DNA of 31,419 bases from Chara braunii (GCA_003427395.1 BFEA01000359.1:855330-886748), one strand, 5' to 3'. Counted from the first letter of the stretch, positions 9,590 through 19,030 are shown. Notes: generated by a model not told the origin, from the letters alone. Program-made: numbers and translations.

Positions 9590-12175
9590 GGTTGCCCGTT
9601 ATCGAGAGCATCTGTCTGGCACCACTCATAGGTAGTGCGGGACCCTCCCAGCCGCGTCACGCAGGAGTCAGAGTACACATCCTCGTTGTGATATATACAT
9701 GGAGCTTCCGTAAGCCGCTCCGACCGGGTGCGCCAGCCATACCTCTCGTGAGCCCCTACGACAGGACAGGGCCTACGCGAGGCACGACTACTTCCACCTT
9801 ACGGGAGCTGTCACCTCCCTTTGGTGGGCGTATCCCCGCCGAGCTACCAGTCCACAGTACGAAAGTTGATCAGCTGCAATCGCAGAGATGGACCAGCCGA
9901 TGGCGTTTCTCGTTCGTTGTAGCATAGGGGGTACGCCCAGTACTACGCCTCTATCGGACCCGCACGCGAACCGACATCTTGGGGGGCTGAGGTCCCAAGC
10001 ACAGCTCGTCGTAGGTCGACTAGGACGTATCCCACACGCCACGCGCACACCACTCTAAGGTACATAAAAGTAAAGCACATGCACACATGCACACGAGTAC
10101 AGAACGACGCAAAGGACGTACAACGTGACACCCTCCTAGTCCCTTAGTATCCATCCCATAACTTCCTGGAGCGGGAATCGACCGAGAGTCGTGCGCGAGA
10201 CTTAATCTAAAGCCGCGCGGGCGTAGGCCTTCTCATATCGACTAGCAATGCCAACTCACACAAGCAGTCGTGAAGATGACGTACTATGCAGTGCCCATAA
10301 TCGAGCGGTCCCTCGTGGATCCGAGTACCGCTTATGACACTCACGTGTCAGACTCGAAGTATCGTGAAGGTTCCGCCCTTCACGACATTGCACGGCTGAA
10401 GGACTAGCCGTGCGGCCGCCGCGGCACGTCCGGCTTTCGACCCGAGTGCCCTAGCGGTCAAGGCAAATAGGCTCTGCCCGAGGGGGGTCCCCTTCAGTGC
10501 AGGGCCTATGGCTTGGGATGTCTTGGCCAAGGACCTTGAATCCCGGCCCAGGACCAACGTCCGACTAGCAATCTCCAAAAAACACTTATCTAAGTAATGG
10601 GGTCGTCCTTTCTCTATTAACCCAACCCCTGATTTACTCCTTAGCACGCGGCCCCCTTTCAGGCCACACAAGTACCTTACATAGCTACGCATACATACAT
10701 ATATACACACATATATACTCATATGGGAATGAACGTGTGACGATCACATCTCACTGTCATAGTGGACCTCCTTATAGCCATACACATATATATAAGATCG
10801 CAGGGCAGTCCAATCCAATAATCCAAGCCCCAGAACATACCTGCAATCACATCAAAGAGTCAAGCAAAAGTCCATACACTACACGGAGTCAACTCCAACC
10901 AATCTCTATGCTCATACCCTTTGCCTCAGCCATGCAAGCCCCAACCTCCAACCAACCAACCTTAAGTAAATACTCAGTACCTTTGTTCAATGGCCATTCA
11001 ATAAAAGTCCGGGTGAAACCTTAACAAAACAGCGAAGATCACCAGGGCTGAAGCCTCTTTAGGTTGAGTAAGGAGAGTGGGTTGAGGTTGAGTCGTAAAC
11101 CGACAAGTCGGCAACCGACTTGTTATCTGTGATAACAGAAGGTGATCCTAATAGGATCAAGCTGAGTCCAGCCCACGTCCTGAAGCGACTTGATAAAAGA
11201 GACCTGTGACACAAGCCAGGCCAATCTCAAGCTAAGTCTACGCGCTCAGGGAGAGTAACCTTCACCTCCCGACCTTACTCGAGCCGTCATATCTAACCAA
11301 GTCTAGGTCCACCTCTNGATAGCACTCAGCGTAAGGTGGATCTCGCCATAGCCTCCCCTACATAGGTTGTCACTTGTCCAAATATAGGCTAACTCCTCTA
11401 ATTTAGGAAAATTTCGGCAGCGCTTCCCGTAGGAAAAGTGCCATCGCAGAAAATATACTAGTCCAAAAGTCAGACCTTTGGATTCCCAAAAGCAAAAATT
11501 TGTCTAACTCCCTGACTTAGTAAAAATTTGGGCAGCACTTCCTTCAGGGAGGAAGGCTTCCCATATTTATACTAAGTCGGAATCGAACTTAAACATCAAG
11601 TTCAAATTCTGTCAAGACAAACTCTTAACCAATCCCTTAGATTTGTAGAAATTTTGGCAGCACTTCCCGTAGAGAAAGCGTCAATCCAAGATTTATACAA
11701 AGCAAGGTTTGGAATCTGAAAATGACTTTGATCCTTCAGAGCCCAATTTTGACTAACACCCTGAATTAGTAAAAATTTAGGCAGCATCTCCTTTCGAAAA
11801 GGAGGCTCCCCAGATTCTTACTAAGTCAAAAAGACGTCAAGGTCGGATCCTGAAGAAGTCAAAGTTTTGACTAACTCCTTGATTTTGTAGAAATTTCGGC
11901 AGCGCTTCCCGTAGGAAAAGTGGCTTACCAAAATTTATACAAGACCAAGTATGAAAAAGATCCCAGAAACAATGCAGAAATCGACCTAAGTAAAAAGAAA
12001 CGAACCCAGAAAATGCAGGAATTGACTCTAACTCCTATGGCTCTAGCACGTGGCGAGCAACTACAGCAACTACCTATCAAAACCCAAACTCAGACTAAGA
12101 AGTGGCATCACTTAGTCACACGCAGGCCAAACCACAAACATGCACTCCCTCACCATCCCCAAGTTACCTTAGCAA
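9590..12175 (+). repeat. 2.5-kb dispersed element, copy 1
   Basis: Collinear with the reverse complement of 27690-30148. Anchor blocks seen in both copies include GGGACCCTCCCAG (9640), GTAGCATAGGGGGTA (9922), GGTCGACTAGGA (10014), CATATCGACTAGC (10233), AATCACATCA (10846), CAAGCCCCAACCT (10937), CCCAGAAAATG (12006) and CAACTACCTAT (12067). It contains many hairpins: CCTCTCGTGAG..CTACGCGAGG at about 9742-9782, and ACAAGTCGG-caa-CCGACTTGT at 11103-11123. No coherent ORF is present, so it is non-autonomous or long dead. Its ends are approximate and I could not identify terminal repeats or a target duplication. Confidence 0.75.
11385..11945. repeat. ~120-bp hairpin-bearing repeats inside the 2.5-kb element
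   Basis: Five units start near 11391, 11504, 11626, 11754 and 11872 with TAACTCC(C/T)TGA-like text, continue TAGTAAAAATTT or TGTAGAAATTT and GGCAGC(A/G)C, and end with a hairpin then ATTTATAC. The hairpin arms differ by unit: CTTCC..GGAAAAG in units 1 and 5, CTTCC..GGAAG in unit 2, CTCCTTT-cga-AAAGGAG in unit 4. Homologous units lie at 27890-28520 in the opposite orientation. Confidence 0.75.
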
Positions 12176-12179
12176 ACAA

Positions 12180-12640
12180 TAGTTCGTAGCGGTATTATGG
12201 GGGCCACAAGTGTGACATGTCGAGCAAGGACCCGGCCTCTAACCGCACGTGCGCGCGTACGGGGCCGTGGATTTGAATAGAAAATCAAGCAGCAGCCATA
12301 ACGCTGCTTGTGCAGGCCCAGGCTGGCCACAATTACCGTTTACATACTGGGTGACACACCACCAATCCAGGCTGGGGCTTAGCCCTATAGGTTGCATCAC
12401 TGTGTTTTCACCAGGTGGATCTCGAGATAGAGTCCAGCAGCCAGCAGCGAAGGAGCGTCGTGGAGGAAAGCCGAGGGGTTGAGGGACTATCCCCCCTTAG
12501 TTTTTGCTGGGGAGTCCGGCTACGGGCCCGATGGGCGGGGTTCGACGGTCCTTCCCCTCCTTCAACCACTCCCGCGAAACTTAAGTTTTCTATGCCTTGT
12601 CCTTTTTTATTTTGTGCTAATTTTTATTAGATTCTTATTT
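12180..12640. other. Unassigned GC-richer spacer
   Basis: No similarity to the rest of the window was recognised. Short overlapping frames at 12249-12630 have no domain. A stem GCAGCAG..CTGCTTG occurs around 12289-12310. No gene is called. Confidence 0.35.
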
Positions 12641-12910
12641 TTGGGACACGGCCGGGTGCCGGTACCAGGACTGGCTGTGAGAGCCCGGGAGCCTGGCTCA
12701 AGGGGTACATCTATGAACTGTTGAAATACAAGCCTGGGTATCAATTCCATTGAAACTAGATGAGTCAAGATGCTGCAAATATGAATTACTTAGGACGGTC
12801 AGTCCCGTGGACCTGACCTTGGGAGGGCTATCAGTCATGGAACCGGCAAGAGCCAGCAGCCTTATACAGTTGGTACGCCCATGAACTGTTGAAAATACAG
12901 ACCGGGATTT
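12640..12910 (+). repeat. Tandem units containing GAACTGTTGAAATACA
   Basis: Two units about 169 bp apart end in ATGAACTGTTGAAATACAAG (12713) and ATGAACTGTTGAAAATACAG (12882). Each is preceded by a GGTACC/GGAACC-type phrase and CAGCAGCC- or AGCCTGG-like text. Related units occur at 13530-13600, immediately before a U6-like sequence, and at 18650-18705, next to a minus-strand U6 relic. Downstream of the first unit, 12755-12790 shows a weak U6-like pattern. Confidence 0.55.
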
Positions 12911-13198
12911 ACGGCGAATGTTCTATTTTATCTATTTATTTATTTGTCCTATTTATCTTCGCACACGAGAGTTCTTGCACAAATTTGTGGATGGCGCCGT
13001 GTTACCAGCAAAGTATCAACCCACCATTTGCTGCAGGTAGGCAGGGCCTTGCCCCACCTGAAAAGTTACAGCGGTGCATCTCTCTCGGAACCCGAAAGAA
13101 GGTGGACTGTGCCGCGGGCACAGCCTGCCAGAAGGCACCAGTGGGGGGGGCTGCCGCAGTATTGGCTGTGCGGCGAGGCTGTCCAAGGGGTTGTTCCT

Positions 13199-13363
13199 CG
13201 GGATGCCTCCACTCCTCAGCCTTCAGTGTCCCTTTTGATATATATGCTACTACCACCAAGATCTGCACCGGACCCGCTTCNCGGGATGCCTCCACTCCTC
13301 AGCCTTCAGTGTCCCTTTTGATATATATGCTACTACCACCAAGATCTGCACCGGACCCGCTTC
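13199..13363. repeat. 82-bp perfect tandem duplication around a single N
   Basis: Positions 13199-13280 and 13282-13363 are identical over 82 bp, separated only by an N at 13281. In a window where other repeats are heavily diverged, perfect identity next to an N suggests overlapping contig ends joined at a gap and not a biological duplication. Confidence 0.9.
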
Positions 13364-13504
13364 ACTAGGCTATATGTTGTTGGTTGTGCAACAGGCCTGT
13401 GCCATTAACCTGTAGGCCAGGACCAGGTACAGACGGTCCTCTCCCCCCACCCCGTGTTTCTTTACTACTTTCCATCTCTAAGTTTTTTTATTTTTATTTT
13501 TTCT

Positions 13505-13522
13505 GTTTTTTTTTTTTTTTTT
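13505..13522. repeat. Poly(T) tract
   Basis: A T-run preceding the GGGACAGGATCCGGTACC unit upstream of the U6 relic; the related unit at 12640 is also preceded by T-rich text. Confidence 0.8.
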
Positions 13523-13603
13523 GGGACAGGATCCGGTACCAGTACCGGGACCTACGATGAGGCCCAGCGGCCTAGTTCACCCACGAACTGCTGCTGAGGT
13601 GCA

Positions 13604-13690
13604 GTCCTTCGGGACACCCGTTAAAATTGGGACGATAGAGAGAAGATAAGCATGGCTCCTGCGCCGGGGTAGAGTATGAAGTCGGAAGGC
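13604..13690 (+). ncRNA. U6 snRNA relic, plus strand
   Basis: The segment starts GTCCTTCGGGAC, matching the plant U6 5' stem-loop, continues TTAAAATTGGGACGATAGAG and AGAAGATAAGCATGG, then CTCCTGCGCC, in the same order and spacing as spliceosomal U6 RNA. The AGC triad is present at 13649-13651. The ACAGAGA box that pairs with the 5' splice site reads AGAGAGA (change at 13638). After about 13670 similarity fades and no terminal T-run follows at the expected place. The change in an invariant box and the decayed 3' half argue for a pseudogene. I saw no USE (TCCCACATCG-type) or correctly placed TATA upstream. That this is U6-derived is strongly supported; function is doubtful. Confidence 0.75.
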
Positions 13691-13769
13691 AGCGGGACAT
13701 CTCAGTTGCACTGCCGATTGTTGGGTGCACACTCTGTCGAACCTTTTGCCGGGCGCTGCGCTAGCAGCG

Positions 13770-14530
13770 ACGGGCAGGGGGAGGACGGTCGGGCAGCGCA
13801 GCGCTAGCAGGGAGAGAGATGGAGACGAGAGAATTTGAGCCAGAAGGGGGTGGAATGAACCTGGACGGCATCCTGCGCCAGGTGCATTCAAGACGGGAGA
13901 GGCGGTGGAGACAGGCGGCACAGCGCAGCTGGTTGAGCACTGACGGATCAGAGGAAATGGAGGAACGAGGATAGAACGAGCGAACCTGGTTGGATATTGG
14001 CGTCGGATGCATGCGCTGGCAGCGGGCAGATAGCGCAGTGGGGCACCATGGGGCTGGAGTGGTAGGAGGCCGCATCTATGGCTGGTGAATGAACCCAGGC
14101 GCGGCTTCGCGTCGGGTACGTTCGATGATTGGAACGACGGGTGATGAGGGAGAATGGTTGCTATTGGACGCAACATGAGCATGAGGTAGGGGGAGCTACA
14201 CTACGGGTAGCGGAGGCGAGGGGCGCAACTGCAGAATCATAGCGAGTGTTGAATCTGCATCAGGGCATGAATCCCGGGTAGGAGCAGTCGAGGTAGGAAA
14301 GTGGAGATGTCGGACAGGAGGCTGGACACAATGGGCAGCAGTGCTGTTGGACTAAGGAGAGAGAAGCCGAGCTACGAATGACAAGGGGGGAGTCGGGAGA
14401 CAGGACATAGGCAGCGAAAACAGGCAGAAATAACGAGGGGACAGACAGACTGAACCTGGACGGGGAATAGCGCCAGGTGCATTCAGAGAAAGATTGGCTA
14501 TGGCAGAGTAAAGAAGACACAACTCGCCCG
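13770..14530. repeat. Degenerate purine-rich tandem repeats, ~110-180 bp spacing
   Basis: The phrase GAACCTGGACGGCATCCTGC with CCAGGTGCATTCA recurs in variants at about 13856 (full), 13981, 14090, 14266 and 14452 (CTGAACCTGGACGGGG..CCAGGTGCATTCAGAG). Between them lies GAGAGA/GACAGG-rich sequence. The minus-strand open frames across it are Ser/Pro/Leu-rich and follow from composition. No gene is called. Confidence 0.6.
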
Positions 14531-15450
14531 TTCCTTAACAGAATCGGGCGGAGTAAGAGCCGATTTTGGGGTTTTGAGGGCTGGCGAGCCCGAATCTGCT
14601 GTTGAAACAGGGCAAAAGTTAGTGTATGGATGGTTGGGAGGGGAAAAGAGTGCGATAAAGATGGTTGGGGGAGTTACGACAGGAAGTAAGAAAACCCGTT
14701 TCTCGTTCGGTTTGGAGTGAAATCTAGTGAAGTGAAGTGATAGGTGAGGTTCCTCTTGTACTGCGTTGTAGTTAGGGGAGTTAGATTTAGGTGGGTAGTG
14801 CCGGTTTACAGACTATAAGAGGGAAACACCGCGCGAGAGTCTCGGGTGTGTGGGTATGGCAGCATGAGGAGTAAGAGATTTCGCTTGGTTCCTAATAAAA
14901 ACAAGCGAGAGGAGAGTTGTCCTGGGTATCAAAGGGTTGGAGAATACGGTGGCTGTGTTAGACTTAGAGTTTTGGTGGTTAGCTTTTGAGGTTGGTATGA
15001 AGAAGCTGCGCAGGGGGATAGCTAGTCGCGTAAAAAGGGGGGGATGAATCTGACCGCTTTTGCGGACAGACCCATTCAACTTCTGCACTTCTTCCCAAAG
15101 GGAAGTGGTGTGAGGCCAGCAGCGGTAGTGACCACCTGCATCATTCGGCCGTCCATCCTGACTGTGGTAAGTGACGTGGCAGTCTCCCACATTTACTGCG
15201 TGCCCACCTTCGAAAATGTTGTTGATTACCTCTGTGTTCAAACGTCGGATTCACCATGGCTATCATGGTCATGGCGGTAGTATTTTGGTTGCAGTCCTCT
15301 GCCATGATGGTGATCTCCACCACACTCGTCGTCGTTAGCAACTTAGTAATGTTTGTTGTTCCCCTCCCAGCGGCGTGGTTCTGCTGATGCGATTGAACCT
15401 GGACATGCGAGCTGCCAGGTCCGTTTGAACGCCGAGGTTAGCTATAAGAC
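14531..15450. other. Unassigned stretch
   Basis: Includes repeats of GGATGGTTGGG (about 14627 and 14658) and GAAGTGAAGTGA (14729). Minus-strand frames at 14813-15341 overlap in two registers and have a partly protein-like stretch, but I recognise no family and a frame change would be needed to join them. No gene is called. Confidence 0.35.

Positions 15451-15453
<3 letters not shown>

Positions 15454-15510
<57 letters not shown>
15454..15510. repeat. (GA)n microsatellite
   Basis: About 57 bases of uninterrupted GA repeat; its flanks do not match the two (CT)n tracts elsewhere. Confidence 0.95.
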
Positions 15511-15513
<3 letters not shown>

Positions 15514-16050
15514 GTAGGAGAGGAGACGTACCTGCTGAGTGGTGCGCTGCACATACGGACAGCGGAAGTAGCATGAGGACAACCGCAAGTTGGAGAATTA
15601 CCGGGTGAAGGACGCTGTTTGCTAGCCATGATCTAACAGTCAGAGGGTTGGTGTGGGCCCGGCTGCGAGCCTGAAGACTCGCCCGTTTGGCCAAAAGGCT
15701 GCTTACCGGACTGAGCAGAGTGGCTGCAGGGGAGCCACAGAGTTCGAGGACCCACGCTACTGACTAACCCACTGCTCATCCTGCTGTGTAGAACGGCCTG
15801 AAGCCGGGGGGGGACTTGCCTATTGATCCGTGTGGTGCCCAGTCTTTTTGAACAGGGTAGAGCGAGGGGTTGAAGACGTTTGCAGACTACCAATGGTCGG
15901 TCCCCGTAGGTCACAAGCTCACAAACAGGCCCTTGTTTCAACACAGACAGACTGTGCGCTATTGCTGATGTTCCGCTAGGAAGGAGGCGAGGTCGTATCG
16001 TTGCGGCGTGACATTTTCTGAAACTCTGTTGAGCTTACTGCTGTATAGCG
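15511..16050. other. Unassigned spacer
   Basis: GC-moderate sequence with short frames on the minus strand only; no domain or repeat partner was recognised. Confidence 0.3.
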
Positions 16051-16054
16051 CTGC

Positions 16055-16740
16055 CGAGCTGTGCACCCTGCAGTCTGTTCTGGCCGCTTGTGGTATACTG
16101 GGCACTTGGTTGCCACACATTTGCTGAGGTCGATACTTAGACGGGTCGGAAGTTACATGGCGAGATGCGATTGCCGTTGTGGAGTCGTTGTTGTGATCTC
16201 AAAGGGGGCAGCGGTTGTTTCCAGCAGTAGTTGGCCGTTGTTACGGCGGCTGTGTCGCCACCACGCTTTCTCAGCAGGTGATTACTACGGACTGGGTTCT
16301 GATGAGTTTATTGGGCAGCTACGGTACCGACCGCTGTGCATCTGTGGGAGGCAGTATTGATCGCTGAACACCGCCATCGTGCGCCACAGCGGTGCTGGGC
16401 TACTGCGGTCTGCGTCTGAATAGAGCACGGGGGTGTGCTCTATTCGAAACGCAGTTCTTTCTAGGCTGTGTAGCATGCTCGAACCTTGTTGTGGGACTGC
16501 CGTATGCGGGCATTGCAGGGTTGTCTACAGACGGTAGTACAGAGGGCTGTTGCAGCTGTTGATGGTTGTTGTTGCTGCCGGTTACTGGTTATTGCATATT
16601 GTTGCCTACCGCTGTGAGCTGTGCACAGGCCACCGCTACAGACTGCTGAGAAATGCTGCAGCGCGCAGACTGTTGTTGTTAGTTACTACATATTATTACT
16701 CGCCACTATTGAACTATCCCAGACTTTGAAGGGGGTTATC
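16055..16740. repeat. Degenerate GTT/CTG-rich simple-sequence region
   Basis: Rich in TGTTGTTG, GCTGTTG, CGCTGTG and CTACGG-like short words, most clearly at 16550-16690. It looks like a decayed trinucleotide-type or short minisatellite array; no stable unit length could be fixed by eye. Confidence 0.4.
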
Positions 16741-16809
16741 GCTGCGACTCGAGGCCTTGTCAGAATACCGGTTGCCGGCAGTTTGACTTCAGTTTGACCA
16801 GCAACGGTG

Positions 16810-17080
16810 TGATTTGGCCATCATTGCGGGGCCCTCAAGCGCATCAAGGTAACAAGGCCCTCTCTCGTGAGGTTGAGAGCACCTCCCTTGGATCCTCGAG
16901 AGTCTAATCTTTCTACTGCTACCCTTCTTATTCTAAGTCTAGTCTAAGGATACGAGAGGAAGGCGGCAGGCGGGATTGAAACCCGTAGGTCCGCGCCAAG
17001 ACTCTGTGGGGAGTCATCCCACCGATTGCGGGAGCTCTGCCGGAACCTAGGCGAGGTTTTGGAGGCAGGGAACCATCAGG
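16810..17080 (-). repeat. tRNA-like segment preceding hairpin array 1
   Basis: The order GCCATCATTGCGGGG, CATCAAGG.AACAAGG, CTCGAG, a GCGGCAG.CGGGATT block and CCACCGATTGCG is shared with 26390-26625. On the minus strand both carry a T-arm/B-box-like GGGTTTCAATCCC or GGGTTGCAATCCC, and about 50 nt before it a GGTGGGATGA / GGTGGAGTAA that loosely fits a Pol III A box. This suggests a tRNA-derived SINE-like component. No complete cloverleaf is visible. Confidence 0.5.
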
Positions 17081-17104
17081 TATACCATCCCTATCTGTAC
17101 GTCC

Positions 17105-17230
17105 CACTACACCCATGTTTGCATATCCCGCTATAACTTGATTGATGTATGTCTGCCTGTCCCTATAAATCTTGTTATCTATTCAGGACATAACCAGACA
17201 AAGTAAAAGAATGCATGTATAAAGTCCAGT
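17105..17230 (+). repeat. Head block H, diverged copy
   Basis: CCTATAAATCTTG..TTCAGGACATAACCAGACAAAG..GAATGCATGTATAAAGTCCAGTTCC aligns with head blocks at 23361-23510, 23795-23945 and 26651-26800, where TTCATAACTGAATCAGGTCA and GAATGCATGTGTGAATTCCA occupy the same places. This copy is GC-richer, as is the hairpin array that follows. Confidence 0.5.
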
Positions 17231-18075
17231 TCCAACTTCTTTGGTTGATTGAAAGCAGATTGTGGGGTTGCATCTGGGGGAAGGGTGGGAGAAAGGCAGT
17301 ATTGCATGGAGTTTGAACGGGTCAACCAAGGGCTGGGCCAGTTCCATAAGTTTGGGAAGGCCCAGTGCTATGTTTACTTTTGGATTGCATGGAGAACCAG
17401 ACAAATCCATAAGTTTGGGTGGTCTGGTTGCTCTGACTCGTAAGGCTGAATGTGATTGTTTTTTCAGGCGCTAGTCAAATCCATAAGTTTGGGTAGTCTG
17501 ACGACCTTGGTTATTTAGGGTTTTTGACAGTTTCTTTGGTTTCTGAACGAGGAGGTGAGCATGTCCCAAAATTTTGGGTGACTCTACCTCTTCCTGCTTT
17601 GGTCTAAGAGAGAAGTAAACCAGGCTGAGGACCAAGACATGTTCCATAAGTTTGGGTGGTCTTGGTCCAACGCCTCGCACATGCTGGAACCGGAAGACTA
17701 TAACTTTGATATACTTTACTATTATGCTATCTATGAACAGGCTAGTCAGGCAGGGTTCCATAAGTTTGGGTGGCCTGACTATAGCTTATCACCAACTGAA
17801 GAGAGTACTTAACTAAGAATAAACCTGTGGTACGAAGGGGCAGGCTGAGTCTTGAGCTGAAGATGATCGACTCAGCTATATGCTACCTCAAAAGACTAAG
17901 TACAGGCAATTATATAAACCTTGGATACTTAAACAGTTCAGGGCGACTAGGATGGCCTGGTCATATGCCCAAAGAAGAGAAAAGTTGTTGTGCCCTGTGT
18001 CTGTGTATACTTCTTGGCTATGCTATATATGTTCCATAAGTTTGGGTGGTCTAGCCTTATGCCCTATGTAAGCAG
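17225..18075. repeat. Hairpin array 1: constant core, private stems
   Basis: The core TTCCATAAGTTTGGGTG recurs, and each core is flanked by arms complementary to each other but different from the other units. Seen pairs: 17333-17339/17359-17365 CTGGGCC/GGCCCAG; 17395-17402/17422-17429 AACCAGAC/GTCTGGTT; 17469-17476/17496-17503 decayed, 6 of 8 pair; 17552-17559/17582-17590 GAGGTGAG/CTCTACCTC with one bulge; 17629-17638/17659-17668 GGACCAAGAC/GTCTTGGTCC, ten perfect pairs; 17743-17751/17773-17781 TAGTCAGGC/GCCTGACTA; 17844-17851/17869-17876 GCTGAGTC/GACTCAGC with a diverged 17-nt loop; 17945-17951/17956-17962 GACTAGG/CCTGGTC with only a 4-nt loop; 18016-18020/18052-18056 GGCTA/TAGCC. Loops are mostly 19-21 nt. 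Function unknown; no ORF. Confidence 0.9.
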
Positions 18076-18079
18076 GGTA

Positions 18080-18300
18080 TAAGGGCGGAGGCCTAAACCT
18101 ACGTCTAGGGCACCTATGCACCGGCCCTTGCTATATCAAGGGGTAAACTTCTCCCTTTGGTTGTCGACGCACCCGCAGCACAAGTGTGCCGCCACCTAGC
18201 AAAACCACCCTCGATGGCGTACGCCGTATGAATGCAGGTGCTCCATGGTCAATTCAAATATGAAAGACTTTTCCTAGCCTTAATAAAAAATAAAAAATAA
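18080..18300. other. Spacer after array 1
   Basis: Begins with GCCCTATGTAAGCAGGGTATAAGGGC, which echoes the tail text after arrays 2 and 3 (TCTGTAAGATGGGTAAAA and TATGTAAGATGGGTAAAA). The rest is unassigned. Confidence 0.4.
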
Positions 18301-18302
18301 AA

Positions 18303-18540
18303 AGTTGTCGGCGGGCATGCCGACTCTACGCTATCAAAAGAAAAAACCATCGCGCGTGCCTTAAAACTGCGCGCCCACACACACTTTGCTCCTAGTCAAT
18401 CGTCCTATTAGCGTAACTCAACAAATTCTGCCGCGACTCGTGCGACACATTTAGATCTTCAAACTTACTTCCTGTTACATGCAAAAATTACCGTGGATAC
18501 CCTTGTCAGGGTATTCACACCGACACCGTTTTAACCAGTG
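18303..18540 (+). repeat. Dispersed palindrome-bearing repeat, copy B
   Basis: Same block order as copy A at 7530. Hairpin GTCGGC-gggcat-GCCGAC at 18308-18325; GCGCG..GCGCGC; CCCACACACAC; TTACTTCCTGTTACATGC; then the palindrome at 18493-18518 (GTGGATACCCT / AGGGTATTCAC, one mismatch). It keeps base pairing where the bases differ from copy A. Confidence 0.75.
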
Positions 18541-18649
18541 TCGTAAGAGATGTGATGGAGACTCAAAGCCCAGTCACTTCTTGCGGCGTCAACTGACGCC
18601 TCAATTTTAGTTTAGTTTTTTTTTCCTTTCTTTTATTTTTATCCCGTTG

Positions 18650-18728
18650 GCCTTGGTCAACGGTCACATCGCAAGACACCTTCGCGAACTGTTGAAATAC
18701 AGACCTAAGTTCGAGTCCTGAAGAACTC
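18650..18728 (+). repeat. Unit with GAACTGTTGAAATACAG beside a U6 relic
   Basis: GCGAACTGTTGAAATACAGACC (about 18684-18705, given here as the shared phrase) matches the units at 12713 and 12882 and, more weakly, the one just before the plus-strand U6 relic. Upstream CGTTGGCC-tt-GGTCAACG forms a hairpin (18645-18662). Confidence 0.5.
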
Positions 18729-18792
18729 AAAAAACTTTTGGCGCATTTCTCGATTTAAGTGTGTCTTTTGCACAGGGGCCATGCTAATCTCC
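18729..18792 (-). ncRNA. U6 snRNA 3' half, relic, minus strand
   Basis: Read on the minus strand, 18792 to 18735 gives GGAGATTAGCATGGCCCCTG, then TGCAAAAGACACAC, then AAATCGAGAAATG, then CCAAAAG and a terminal run of six T (18734-18729). This is the 3' half of plant-type U6, including the AGC triad and the Pol III-type T-run end. The 5' half (5' stem-loop and ACAGAGA box) does not continue beyond 18793, so the copy is 5'-truncated. Truncated U6 copies of this kind are typical retrocopies. Identification is strong; it is not expected to be functional. Confidence 0.8.
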
Positions 18793-18904
18793 ACGTGACG
18801 AGCGACTGATCTCAGCCGCTTAATCTGGAGATCTTGCGGTCAAAATTGACGGTTCCAGCATTTCCGTTTTGCGGGGCTGCTTCATCAAAAGGAGTTCGCC
18901 TAGT

Positions 18905-19030
18905 GGCCGATCAGATTCGATCCTCGTGCCTGCGGGGTAAAAATCTGGCGTGATACCTACTGGGTTAGCTCTTGCTTCTGGTATAGTAAGAGCAACCCTT
19001 CTATATGAAAGGTTTTTCCCAGTAGGCCGC
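18905..19030. other. Strongly foldable multi-stem segment
   Basis: CAGATT (18912-18917) pairs with AATCTG (18942-18947). Then outer arms CCTACTGGG (18956-18964) and CCCAGTAGG (19018-19026) enclose GGGTT-a-GCTCTT / AAGAGC-AACCC (18962-18973 / 18988-18998) and CCTT/AAGG (18997-19000 / 19009-19012). The GGG of 18962-18964 can serve either stem. It could be a structured RNA or a cruciform. It matches no RNA family I recognise. Confidence 0.6.

Noticed and set aside
10737-12189. Short plus-strand frames inside the 2.5-kb element
   Set aside because: They are not conserved in the homologous copy at 27690-30148 and have no domains.
12889-13368. 159-codon plus-strand frame
   Set aside because: It crosses an N and reads the same 82-bp segment twice; its length is inflated by the duplication.
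13577-14182. 201-codon minus-strand frame
   Set aside because: Ser/Pro/Leu-rich translation of a purine-rich degenerate tandem repeat that also overlaps the U6 relic on the other strand.
14813-15341. Minus-strand frames with partly protein-like text
   Set aside because: Two registers would have to be joined by an unsupported frameshift and no family is recognisable.
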